Source: Limnoperna fortunei (taxonomy: Eukaryota > Mollusca > Bivalvia > Mytilida > Modiolidae). From it: a DNA stretch of 64,000 nt. The stretch spans positions 20,051,714 through 20,115,713 of the forward strand of contig OX104122.1 of assembly GCA_944474755.1 (NCBI GenBank), written 5' to 3'. Below the pieces are notes generated by a model that was given only the letters and a program-made list of their open reading frames with translations, was not told where the DNA came from and made no database searches. The position numbers were made by a program, and so were the translations under genes. Shown in pieces: positions 13,416 to 23,754 of this stretch. Position 1 is the stretch's first letter. The number at the start of each line of letters is the position of its first letter.

Positions 13416-13619
13416 CATAATGGATCAGTTATGTTTGTGTTGTAACAGAATGATATTACTTCACAAATACTTTCCAATATATATTTTCATCTTATGTAAA
13501 ACTGAGCTAAGATGTTTACAGCTTAAAGATTGATGTCATCACTTAGAAAAATTTAGTCGACATCATTACTTAGTTGACCATTATGAAATATCTGCTACCA
13601 ATTATCATTTATTTGTTCC

Positions 13620-13900
13620 ATTTGTCCACCTTCCCTCCTTCATATCGTGGGGTATGAGTTGTGTGATTTTAACCTGACTGAAACCCTGTGTTCCACATAT
13701 GGAGCAGGAGCTTCTTACCCTTTTGGAGCAATTAGACTCATCCAGTTTTTAGTGGGGTTTGTGTCAGTAAGTTTTTGGTTTTTTAATGTCCGTTTGTGTT
13801 GTTGTTATGTCCCCTATTTGTTTAACCATGATGGTTTTGTCTGTTTGTGACTTACTGTCTACTGAATACTCCTCAGTATCTTTGACTATTTTTCGTTAAT
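13620..13900 (+). repeat. Dispersed repeat module, mussel-like
   Basis: The sequence GAGTTGTGTGATTTTAACC, CTGTGTTCCACATATGGAGC, AGGAGCTTCTTACCC and a T/G-rich stretch (TTTGTCTGTTTGTGAC) match my memory of a high-copy repeat in mussel genomes. The 67-codon frame across it is a by-product. Its class is unknown to me. Confidence 0.45.
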
Positions 13901-14280
13901 GGTGAAACACTACCGACTGAATGTTAGACGACAAATCAATAAAATACTGAATTAGTCTACTTGTCTACCTTCTAACCAATTTGCAAGGACAATTTTGCAT
14001 TATAAAACAGAAAACAAGAGCAAATAAGTCAAAACAAAAATCTTTAACAATGTATTAAAGGTTACCTCATAGCCTTGTCTAAAACAATAAAACAAAACAA
14101 GAACAAAAAGACCAAAGCTGAACAATGATGTATGAAAGGTTATATTCATAGCCTTGTCAACAATAATGTAGCTTCAAAGTTTTTTTTAATTTCACCACAA
14201 AAAGGTCCTATTACTTGTAATGGAGGAAAACACCCTTGGAATACCTACATATTTTCTGCTTTTTAACTGCTGTCTTGGTT

Positions 14281-14456
14281 AAATAATTATAGGATAATTA
14301 ATTGGGCAGAGTGAATATCCAAAATATGATCACAAGTGCCGCATAACGCATCTGATTAAACTTGTTCTGCGCACGAGTTTAATCTGATGCTTTATGCGGC
14401 ACGAGTGATCATATTTTGGATATTCACGATGCCCAATTGATTATCCTATTTATTAT
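14281..14456. mobile_element. Foldback element, about 80-bp arms
   Basis: GTGAATATCCAAAATATGAT, CACAAGTGCCGCATAACGCA, TCTGATTAAACT on the left is mirrored on the right by AGTTTAATCTGATGCTTTAT, GCGGCACGAGTGATCATATT, TTGGATATTCAC. The outer ends read AGGATAATTAATTGGGC and GCCCAATTGATTATCCT. The loop is only a few bases, so a long hairpin is possible. It may be part of a larger MITE reaching about 14815, where TGCCCAATCAATTAATTTT recurs. Confidence 0.8.
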
Positions 14457-14468
14457 ATAGATCAAAAT

Positions 14469-14666
14469 TGGTTTCGTAAAATTTTGATGCCTAATCCTAA
14501 ATTTTATGAACGGCGGATGAATATCTGTATAGAATATCTGTATAGTGCAAAATTTTGGGGGAAAAAACCCCAAAAAATTCGTAAAATTTTAATGCCTAAT
14601 CCTAAATTTTATTAACTGCGGATGAATATATATCTGTATAGCGCAAAATTTTGGGGGAAAAAACCT
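14469..14666. repeat. Tandem duplication of about 109 bp
   Basis: CGTAAAATTTTGATGCCTAA and TCCTAAATTTTATGAACGGC at 14475-14515 recur, slightly changed, at about 14580-14625. Both copies end in GCAAAATTTTGGGGGAAAAA. The first copy has a second short duplication (AGAATATCTGTATAG). Confidence 0.75.
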
Positions 14667-14815
14667 GAGAGTGAAAATAAACGATAATTTTCACATGTGA
14701 TTTACCGCGATTCCTTTCACTCGGAAAATTCGATATTTAATCTCTATCTATATAATAAATCATTTTTCCTTTCTCCGCTGTTCAGCTGACATTTCTACAA
14801 TGCCCAATCAATTAA

Positions 14816-15833
14816 TTTTAACACTTTTTTTTCCAATCATGGCATTGTTGACAAAATTGAAATTGCGAAGTATATAATTTCTATATTATACCGGTATAAA
14901 CTGTATTCTGGATAGTGCTATGAAAAAACAAAAATTATACAGCAATTTTTTACCAAATTGATTCCTAAATTATACACCTCTTGAATTCAAATTTTGTCAA
15001 CAATGCAATGAATATGAATAAGTTTTGAAATTACTGAATTAGGTGTTGTAGAAATATTGTTAAATGGAGAAGACATAAATAAGTATGTAGCTTTGTGTTA
15101 GAAGTAATTCACAGTAGTCTGATTGGTCAAACAAATCTATTGAATACTCATGAAAATGAAGAATTTGGTAGAAATAAACTCACGCTTGATGAAAGGATGA
15201 AGGGAATGGAACCAGTTTTGAGTTGGTAACAGTTTATACAAGCAGGTGAAATATAATTGATAGAATCGGCTCTGGAACTATTGGCCATTGTAACAATAAA
15301 CAATGCATGCAACATTCAATTTTTAATTCAAATTTCTAAGATAACACATGCAACAACCAACAGTTGTAAAATCGTGTACCAGATATCCAGGCTGCATTAC
15401 ATATAAATGGAAATTCTCCATTTGACTTCATATAAATAAAAATTTATAAAATATATTATTTCCTTATCTGGGTTTGCATATAAGTATACATTTTCCCAGC
15501 AAAAAATTCTTTTATAGTCTGTTAAACAAATACATTGACAACAGAATACAATTTTAAAATCATGGAAAATTCACCACAAAAAAAAACTTTGGTCAAAAAA
15601 TGTAATTCATTCTCAATTATTTTTTTCACCCTAAAATGACAAAACAATACCTTTCTTCTAATTTTTTTTAATCACATACTGTTAAATGGACTTCTTGTAC
15701 AAATTAAAGTCCACTAATTAAACAGCAGGATCAGGATTAAATGAATAATGATCTTTATGAACTCATATTAGTTATAGGAATACACATTTCCATGGTTGTC
15801 TGATAATAAATTTAGGTTATTTGATTTTATTTT
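14816..15833. other. AT-rich non-coding DNA
   Basis: No exon, RNA gene or array recognised. It contains long A/T runs and lies 3' of the recognised gene. Confidence 0.5.
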
Positions 15834-16264
15834 CATGGCGGGTATTCGGACACACAGAAGCGTGAAACACAAAAGACCAGGTGAGGTTAATGAAAACATC
15901 CTGTTCAGGTATCTGTGTTATTTTCTTTCTGAATGAATTGAAATGGGATTAAAGACAAAAGTAAGTTTATACAGCGTTTTGTATGTTCTGGAACTACTAG
16001 TACACCAAGTATTTCACGAGGAGTTACAATCAACAATTGTCCAATTTTTTCCGAAGTCATTCTCATGTTCATGTGGATTTTATCTCCAATAAAAACAGAC
16101 AATACTTGGTGTACTAGTAGTTCAGGGACAACTAATTTCGTCTTTAATCCTATTTCAATATGTTCAGAAAGAAAATAACACACCTACCTGAACATGATGT
16201 TTTCATTCACCTCACCCGGTCTTTTGTGTTCCACCTGCTTCTGTTTGTCCGAATACCCGGCATG
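15834..16264. mobile_element. Foldback element just 3' of the acidic-tail exon
   Basis: Left arm (15834 to about 16018): CATGGCGGGTATTCGGACAC, AAAACATCCTGTTCAGGTAT, ATTTTCTTTCTGAA, ACTACTAGTACACCAAGTAT. The right arm (about 16098-16264) is its imperfect complement, ending CCGAATACCCGGCATG. The arms are roughly 170-185 bp around a loop of about 80 bp, with a few indels between them. Two overlapping open frames (15905-16183 minus, 16160-16372 plus) are products of this palindrome. The right end is about 90 bases beyond the possible stop codon of the gene, so it may form part of the 3' UTR or begin the next intron. Confidence 0.85.
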
Positions 16265-16366
16265 GTTTTTTTTTTAATAAAACAAATATATAATGCTGCA
16301 AATCTATCTGTTACAAGAATCTCACAAAAACAAAATTTAACCAAAATTTACAAACTTATTCCCCAC

Positions 16367-17082
16367 CTGTAGATATACATGTACTTGATGTGGGTTGAAT
16401 ACTTGTGTCTTTGAGTTGTAAAGATAAATCTTGACACACGTCATCAATGTTATTGGTGTCTATAACCACCATCTTGTCCTTTCTAATATCATATCTATCA
16501 CAGCCAGCTTTCATTTTGCTTTCACTTTTTTGTCCTAAGGAAAATTCATTCATTTTGGTTTCATTTTTGTGCCCTGAAGAAAAATCTTTCATTTCGTCAT
16601 CAAATCTATGCAACAAACTTGTTTCACTTTGCTGCAATCTTACAGTTCGTCTTTTGTCATGTACATTTCCATGGGAATTCTTTGATATTTGATCATTACT
16701 ATTATGGGAATAATCACATTCCTCTACGTCAGTATTTGGCATACTGATAGAGAAAATTGGAGCTAACTCTTCCTGGTCAAATATATCAACTAAATCATCA
16801 TCTAAATCATCATCCTCATCATCATCATCATCAATATTATCATCATCGTCATCATCATCTAAATCATCAATATCATCTTCATCTTCATCATCTTGTCCAT
16901 CATCAGGATAATCATCTGGTTCATCTGCTGGTTCATCTGCAGGTTCATCAACTTGCTCCACAACTTGTTCACTGACCTCTTCCGCAGTATCTTGGACATC
17001 TTTCTTCTGTTTCTTGTCCCTGAACACCGATTTCTTTCCAGGTTTGAACTTTGACCTTTTCCATTTGTGTTCTGGGCAATAA
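16367..17082 (-). CDS. NlpC/P60-like gene, C-terminal acidic-tail exon
   Basis: The acceptor is TTTTTGTTCTTTTTGCAG (AG at 17084-17083). The exon starts with one base completing Ser183. It first encodes YCPEHKWKRSKFKPGKKSVF (184-203), a short Cys/His- and Lys-rich stretch. Residues 204-227 are charged, and 228-288 are almost wholly Asp/Glu (GAT-rich DNA, seen as ATC triplets at about 16790-16960 on the plus strand). From 289 to about 421 it is polar, Ser-rich and probably disordered. No membrane segment or further known domain is seen. The 3' boundary is uncertain. ACAG|GTGGGG at 16366-16365 is a usable but weak donor (phase 1). If it is not used, translation stops at 16358-16356, three residues later. 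A variant poly(A) signal (ATTAAA) lies about 80 bases beyond that stop. Acidic tails of this kind often bind basic proteins or histones; that role is inference. Confidence 0.82.
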
Positions 17083-17727
17083 CTGCAAAAAGAACAAAAA
17101 TGAAATGTTAAAGGTTTCCAATCAATCTTAGCAAAATGTACAGAAAACCATTCCCCTTCTTTACTTTTTAGCAATAGAGTTGACAAGCACTCTAAATCTT
17201 AATTATATAACTTAAGTAAAAAATAACACGACCTGAATGATATAACACAGGAATAACAAAATCACAGACAAGTCATGTTACACTGTACAGTCTGGTAGGA
17301 GTTGTTCTCAGATTTTCTAGACACAACAATCTTATTTCTTCAATTGTTTAACTGACATTTAACACCTAAATAGCCATGGTATATATGATTCCTGAACATT
17401 AAAAGCCAATTATTTTGTTTGAAACTGGAACTACGGGGTTTAAAAAAGGTTTTTTTTTAATATATTTATTTATAAATTGCCAATTAGTAAAATAATGGCA
17501 GAAATTAAGTCATTTGCAAGCAGGAATACGAGGACAAAATTAATTGTTACAAAAAATTTTAGAATCTAATGTGTGTTACAAGTGAGCCAAATTCAGCCAT
17601 ATTATACATGTACCAAAAACAAGACAAAAAGAAACAAACTCACTTCCAGATTTAGTTTCAAATTTCAGACAAATATGGCTACTAGACTTTTCTACTCAAG
17701 GAAATGTAGTGTTGACTTTTATGACTG

Positions 17728-18290
17728 GATTCTATGACTTTTCTCAGTGGTTTTACCCACAACTCTGGCCATTGTGTCCATTGACTGGATTCTAGGACTT
17801 TTCAGTGTTTTACCCACAGCTCTGGCCATTGTACCCATTGACTGGATTCTAGGACTTTTCTTAATGTTTTTACCCACAGCTCTGGCCATTGTGCCCCATA
17901 ACTGGATTCTAGGACTTTTCTTAGTGTGTTTACCCACAGCTCTGGCCATTGTGTCCATTGACTGGATTCTAGGACTTTTCAGTGTTTTACCCACAGCTCT
18001 GGCCATTGTACCCATTGACTGGATTCTAGGACTTTTCTTAATGTTTTTACCCACAGCTCTGGCCATTGTGCCCCATAACTGGATTCTAGGACTTTTCTTA
18101 GTGTGTTTACCCACAGCTCTGGCCATTGTGCCCATTGACTGGATTCTAGGACTTTTCTCAGTGTTTTTACCCACAGCTCTGGCCATTGTGCCCATTGACT
18201 GGATTCTAGGACTTTTCTCAGTGTTTTTACCCACAGCTCTGGCCATTGTGCCCATTGACTGGATTCTAGGACTTTTCTCAGTGTTCTCTA
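17728..18290. repeat. 60-bp tandem repeat with higher-order pattern, about 9-10 copies
   Basis: The unit is about GACTGGATTCTAGGACTTTT, CTCAGTGTTTTTACCCACAG, CTCTGGCCATTGTGCCCATT (60 bp), with a 57-bp form lacking part of the middle. Three variant types repeat in the same order (17785-17940 and 17960-18120), then the final copies are nearly identical. Because 60 is a multiple of three, both strands stay open (178 and 187 codons). These frames lack any other sign of being genes. Confidence 0.95.
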
Positions 18291-18299
18291 ACTTTTCAA

Positions 18300-18705
18300 T
18301 TTTATTTTAAAAGGCAGGACTATATATTTCCTGTTATGGGATATTTTTTACTCAATCGTTTCATTTTAGCCATGATCAGTATCACCCGCATCAGACCACC
18401 CAACAGCATAAACGGTCAACAACTGCCAATATGTTAATTAACTGACATCTATGACAGTTTTATATATATTTATACATATTATTGTCATAAACCTATACTC
18501 CCACTCGAACCTTGTATATTTATATATTTCACCTAACACTGCTATGATTGTCATGTATTGTTATAAGAAAGTAGTCAAAATAAATTCCTATGTGGATATG
18601 GAACTTATCAAAATAAAAACATACTCTCCAGTGCTCAATGAATATACATTTTTACTGGTCTGTACTGACAACATTATTATTAATGACCATTGTTTATACT
18701 AGATA
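18300..18705. other. AT-rich intron sequence
   Basis: No recognisable element. The 83-codon plus-strand frame at 18451-18702 is AT-rich and lacks coding character. Confidence 0.5.
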
Positions 18706-18940
18706 TCAGTGAGATGGTACCCATTTTAGTGGGCCATGCCGACCTTGAGGTCAAGGTCAAAAACAATGATATGCGACACATCACCTTGATATTATCTACA
18801 CACATTCCAAAAATCAAAAGCCTACATCAAAAGATAAAAAAGTTACAGCCCAGACACGATTGCTTCCGACGGACTGATGGACGGACAGACTGATCACTAT
18901 AGGGCATCCACCACAAAGTGGCAGAGCCCTTATTAAGTAA
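18706..18940 (+). repeat. Dispersed repeat with GGAC-rich end
   Basis: It contains GACCTTGAGGTCAAGGTCAA and ends GACGGACTGATGGACGGACA, GACTGATCACTATAGGGCAT, CCACCACAAAGTGGCAGAGC. This arrangement resembles common molluscan dispersed repeats as I remember them. Element class and exact ends are not determined. Confidence 0.5.
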
Positions 18941-21460
18941 CCTCATGCACAAAAGTTAAATAATTGTGCAAAATGTTTCTGTTCCAAAAAGATTTTTACT
19001 CATCTTAGTTCCGAGGTCTAGTGCTTATTAAGTGGACTGCTACTTAGTGTACACTTTTAACACATTTGCTCACAATAGTTTTGACCACAAAATAATAAAG
19101 TAGAGTTAACCTTTTGTATAAACTAAATATTTTAACAGGATATACATCATTCATTTACTTGAATATAAAAGATAGGTGCATAGTTCTTAATAAGATAAAT
19201 AATCAGACACAAGACAAAGTGTTTCCCTTCCTCCATGTACTGCATCAACCGTCAAGACATGGACAGACAAACAATCAGCCAAAAAATTCATTTTTTAAAC
19301 CGACAGAAATAAACAACAATTATGTGAATCAAACACAGAAACTAAAAACAAGCAACAACAAAAAGTTGTGTAACTGTCTTGAAAAAAGTTCATTTTTTGT
19401 CCAACATTATTTTCTATCTTGATGCACTTCACATCTGCTTTCACATTTCACAATGTGTTGCAGGCCTTTACAGTTGTTTCTAAATTTAAAAAATGTGCTG
19501 CATGTCTTAAAATTTGTTACAGAAGGTTGGTTGTTTTCACTGCCCTCCCACCTACTCCCCTCAATAAAAACTGGATGTCACTATATTGCTGCAAGCACCA
19601 TTGAAACACATTCAAACAAATAACAAAAGTTCAATTTATTGTCTCATTTTAAAACTTGCCTAGGTCTGCACATACATATAATAAATAAATCCTCCCTACA
19701 TTGAAGCTAAACTTGTAAAGTACATACTGTTACCACTGTGAGTTGTACATATTGTCACTATCATAAATATTTAAATTTGAATTTAACCTCAAAATATTTA
19801 GGATCTTTTACAAATCAGGCATAAAAATAAGCTTTTAATGTATATCTCTTTAAAAAGACCTTCATCGTTGCTGATCAAAGCATAAAACAGTGGCGGTATC
19901 CTCCTTAAAGCAAATTAAAGGATTTCTATTGCCTTTTAAGAACACAGGCACCAGTGGTTTTCTTCTCAATGAAGCATATTCAAAAAGCTCTTCAAAGTAT
20001 GCATTCAAACATGAAAAAAGCGGAATAATTTTTGAATAATAATACTAAAGCCTAAAAAATTCTAAATACCACCACGAATTATTAAAGGCCATAAATTTCA
20101 TTCAGAAAATTTGTCTCTATTTCCAGGGTCCTTCACAAGGACTAATAAATCTACAGCATGGAAACAAATTCAATTGCAAAAAAAAATCTATGAATTATTT
20201 CAGTACTAAGCTCACAAAAAAAATTTGTATACATTCCATTTTCCTACCTGTTGAATTTATAATTTGTTGATTGTTTTCTACAGCATTTATTTTAAATTCC
20301 CCTCAGGGACCCCTTTTTCCAAGGTGACCACATATGAACATGATTTAAATATATGATCATATCATGCTGTTTATGGTCATACTTGAGGGCAAGAGTCATG
20401 TGACAACAATTTGAGTCTAGCAATATGGTTTTTATAAATGCTATTTAATGACGATTAAAATACGGATAGTTGCTTCCAGCAAAGCTTTGTTAAAAACTAT
20501 AGGGAATACAGCTATTAATGAAATGTGAAAAAAATCTTTAAACAGATCAAAATAGACAAAATTACAATTTTATATAACAAAGGCCCATACAGTTTATTTG
20601 ATGAAGAAGAAATACACAAGAGGATATACATGAACGTTCAAAACAGACACGAAAATATCTCATATCAACAATGAAAAACAAATAAAACTAGATTAAAAAA
20701 ATATTAAAATAAAAGATGAAACAAATTTATAACATTTTTATTTGTCAAACATAAATAGATTTGTTATCTTTCCAATCAAAAAATTTAATGAATACGCGTA
20801 CTGAAAAAGTGTGGTCTCAATAGCAAACAAATCTGATTGTTTCTTGTTCAACTATATAAAGGGTCAACATTCTCGTATGCAGTTAAAAGTTTGTCATGTG
20901 ATTTTCGATTGATATTGCAATTCATTAAAAATTCAAAACAGAACTATGTGTTATATATGAATTAAACATGAAATTCATTTCATTAGTTAAAGAAAAATTA
21001 TAGCATAATTGCGTAATCACAAATCTTGGTATGGGTACATTGGTACTAAATTGGAAAAAATACCTATATAATTGCATGTCCAACTTACATGTAAAAGCTC
21101 AAATATGGTGAAGTTGACATTAATTACTACGACTGGTTGTCTATAATGGGAACATATACTTTATTCACCCAACCCAATGTCCTTACAACATGCCATTTCA
21201 TTATATAATTAAAACATTATCCCGGTTGACTTATCATTCATATTCCTTACCCTGGCTGATCAAATGATCTTTAAGCAAGCAAATTAGTAGTATATTAGTT
21301 CTTTAATTAATTTATATGAATAAAATTTACCTATGTTTTGAAATAGTCCTTGCATGTTCGTGTGTTCCCCAAATACATGCATTTCTTAAATGAACCTTCA
21401 CATGTTAGAACGATCAACTCTTTGCGAGTAGTTTAGAGAAGTTTTAGATAAACTTAATTT
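18941..21460. other. AT-rich intron sequence
   Basis: No supported exon. A minus-strand open stretch of about 60 codons at about 19878-20040 was considered and not accepted. Frames at 19114-19422 and 19419-19604 have no supporting context. Confidence 0.5.
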
Positions 21461-21705
21461 ATTTGCTTGGTTTTTTGAAAATGGGGTTTGACCCCAATTT
21501 CAGCAATTTTTCAGTTATATCATGGCATCCAGTTTTTTTGGGAAAGGAAGCCGGTACCCGTAAATTCTGTCAATCCTTGTCAATCAAGATTGGAGTCGAC
21601 CACACACTGCCCACAGTGAGACTGGAACCCGCAAACTTTAGTGTGGACAGGCACATGTTCGATAGTAGATGACTAACAAATGTAACCACTAGGCTACTAA
21701 ACAGA
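21461..21705 (-). mobile_element. tRNA-headed SINE, nearly full length
   Basis: On the minus strand it begins with a tRNA-like head (TAGTGGTTACATTTGTTAGT near 21700) and has ATTGACAAGGATTGACAG in the body. It ends AAAAAAACTGGATGCCATGA, TATAACTGAAAAATTGCTGA. The pol III B-box region reads GCGGGTTCCAGTCTCAC. Overlapping open frames on both strands are not genes. Confidence 0.8.
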
Positions 21706-21794
21706 TATATGTACATACAATATACCATGGTGACTGAGTAACCTAAACAGTAAAGCACAAATATGTCAATAATTAAAATATACATATCACTGTG

Positions 21795-21990
21795 TTTTAA
21801 CATTACTGCAGCCAGTGTGAACTCGACTCCAATCTTAACAAACAATTTCCTGCAGAGGGTCAGGGGTTTTCACCAGGAACTTTGGCATCATCCCAAAATA
21901 CAAACTAGTTGCCTTGGTAAAGTTGAATATTCTACAAGTGGTGTTAAATCCCATAAAGGTATCCGACTCATAATTGAAGGCACCGTTTAA
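21795..21990 (+). mobile_element. Divergent SINE fragment
   Basis: CAGTGTGAACTCGACTCCAA, TCTTAACAAACAATTTCC and CAGGGGTTTTCACCAGG follow the same order as the SINE body at 26366-26612. The head and tail are poorly preserved. Confidence 0.5.
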
Positions 21991-22561
21991 TTTTAATTTT
22001 CGACCAAGAAATAAAGCTTTATAAAATTAATCTATTGCTAATTAATGATACAGATCAAATATATTGTTTTATTTGGAGTCAACGTGAACAGTTTTGAGCA
22101 AAAAAGTTAGTTACTCAAATAGTATTTCCGATGTTTGCCGAAGATTACCTAGGTCTGCTCCATTGAAAAACAATGGACATCCGGGATACCAAATATGATC
22201 ACGTGATCAATTATGGTCCTGATACCTTAAGCAAGACAACAAACAATTGTACTGCTGACTACTTTAACATGATAAAAATTGATAGGTCTTAACTTAATCT
22301 GCTGTGTCAATATTCCCAAAGCAACTGTGGATTTAGTCTGTTCTTTTCCTTGTCTATTTTTAAATGTATAATCTTGGGTATTTTGTAAGTAAATTTACAA
22401 AAAAAAAAAATCATTTCCTTTAATTTCTAGTTCCAATATCTATGTAATTACCAAAAACCTCAAAATTAAATATCATCAAAAATCAACATCAACATTTTAA
22501 TTACATATCATTTTTCACAGATAATAGCATGTTAGACTAAAATCAAGTGTAAAAACCTTAG

Positions 22562-22661
22562 CTCGACATCGGAAGATATTGATGACTCGGATGTATGCTG
22601 TATCGAAAACCCATCTTCTATTCAATCATGGAAGAGGGAAACCCGCAATCATAATCCCTAA
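22562..22661 (+). CDS. Possible short terminal exon, doubtful
   Basis: After a possible acceptor (AAAAACCTTAG ending at 22561) an open frame runs 32 codons to a TAA at 22659-22661. An AATAAA hexamer overlaps that stop (22660-22665). The peptide begins SSTSEDIDDSDVCC and includes SWKRE, a Ser/Asp/Glu-rich composition that looks more like protein than chance AT-rich intron. It lies on the plus strand inside the large intron of the NlpC/P60-like gene, so it would belong to a nested or overlapping gene. No partner exon was found and I do not recognise the peptide. It could easily be chance. Confidence 0.15.
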
Positions 22662-23448
22662 TAAATCACCGTCTGACAAATTCATTAGAAAATCATTATG
22701 GTCGATCTAATCTCTCACAAAGGATAGGTCTTTAACTGTCAATTTTTGACAATACACCTGGGGACAGGTGTACAGGACGATGGTCAAATTGATTAACTTG
22801 ACAATGTTTTAGTTGCACCTGAAGGTAATATTTCTTACACCTAAAGTCATGTTTTTACAGATAACATGTTGGACATATAAAACAAAATAACTAATGTCCA
22901 TTAGCATAATTAGTATAACATTCTCATGTTTTGGAGATGGCAATTTTGTTTGGGGATAGAGTTAATTGTCTTATATATCTAATGATCTCAAATTTATAAT
23001 AAAACCAATTGTCTTTATGGTTTTAATATTGAGGATAACCTTTGCCAACAAAAAAGGATTTAAAGTTTCATGGCATACTTAATGCAATGTGTATTTTTGC
23101 AACACCAATGTTTTCACAATTTTATGTTTTATTTCAACAAAATTTATCAGAAATAATAATACCATTACTGATAAACTACAGGACTACATGTGGCTTGGAG
23201 CAATAGCATCTCAGAAAACAAGAAAATGTGTCTTGGCAACACTGATGTCCGGCTTGGCACATATTGGTAAACACACCCAACTCCCCACCCCCTTTTTCTA
23301 TGTTCTTCAGGTATGAAGTCTTTGTCACAGCACTACAGAATTGTCCCAAAGAAGAGATCTCATTGTTACTGTATATTAACTTTAAAGTTATTTTCCTGGA
23401 AAAAAAACTGTCCCCCAACTTAGGTTTTATTAGGTGTGCTGGACTCCG

Positions 23449-23565
23449 ACCCACATGGATTGCCAGTGTTCTTGCAAATGGGTTTACACCAGGTACTCAT
23501 GCTTAAATGCCAAGGTAAAGCTGAAAAATTGCTGAAATTGCATTAACCCAATTCAAACAATACTA
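23449..23565 (+). mobile_element. SINE fragment
   Basis: CATGGATTGCCAGTGTTC, GGTACTCATGC and GCTGAAAAATTGCTGAAATT follow the SINE order, with internal deletions. It lies 35 bases before another SINE fragment. Confidence 0.5.
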
Positions 23566-23598
23566 TCTGACAATTAAATTAGATGTAAAATCTAATTA

Positions 23599-23742
23599 CA
23601 ATTGCCAGTTTTCCTTCGCAGGTCGGGGGTTTTCTCAGGGTACTCCGACTTCTTCCCCCCATAAAAACTGGACACCATGATATAGCTGAAAAATTGCTGA
23701 AAGTTAGTTGCGTTAAACATCATTCAAACAAACAAACAATGT
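23599..23742 (+). mobile_element. SINE 3' half
   Basis: ATTGCCAGTTTTCC, AGGTCGGGGGTTTTCTCAGG, CATAAAAACTGGACACCATG, ATATAGCTGAAAAATTGCTG and AAACATCATTCAAACAAACA. The tail is an (AAAC)n-like run. It ends just before the 65-bp array. Confidence 0.75.
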
Positions 23743-23754
23743 AATTACAAAGAA

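Noticed and set aside
13647..13850. 67-codon plus-strand frame with hydrophobic C-terminal half
   Set aside because: It lies in what appears to be a common dispersed repeat, with no exon context.
16757..16975. Plus-strand His-rich open frame
   Set aside because: It is the antisense of the Asp/Glu tract of the acidic-tail exon (ATC triplets read as CAT/CAC).
19878..20040. Minus-strand open stretch of about 60 codons (FEELFEYASLRRKPLVPVF region) with a possible acceptor
   Set aside because: Composition is tempting, but the phase does not fit as an exon between the histidine exon and the acidic-tail exon, whose own junction is already in phase. No homologue is recognised, and frames of this length occur by chance here.
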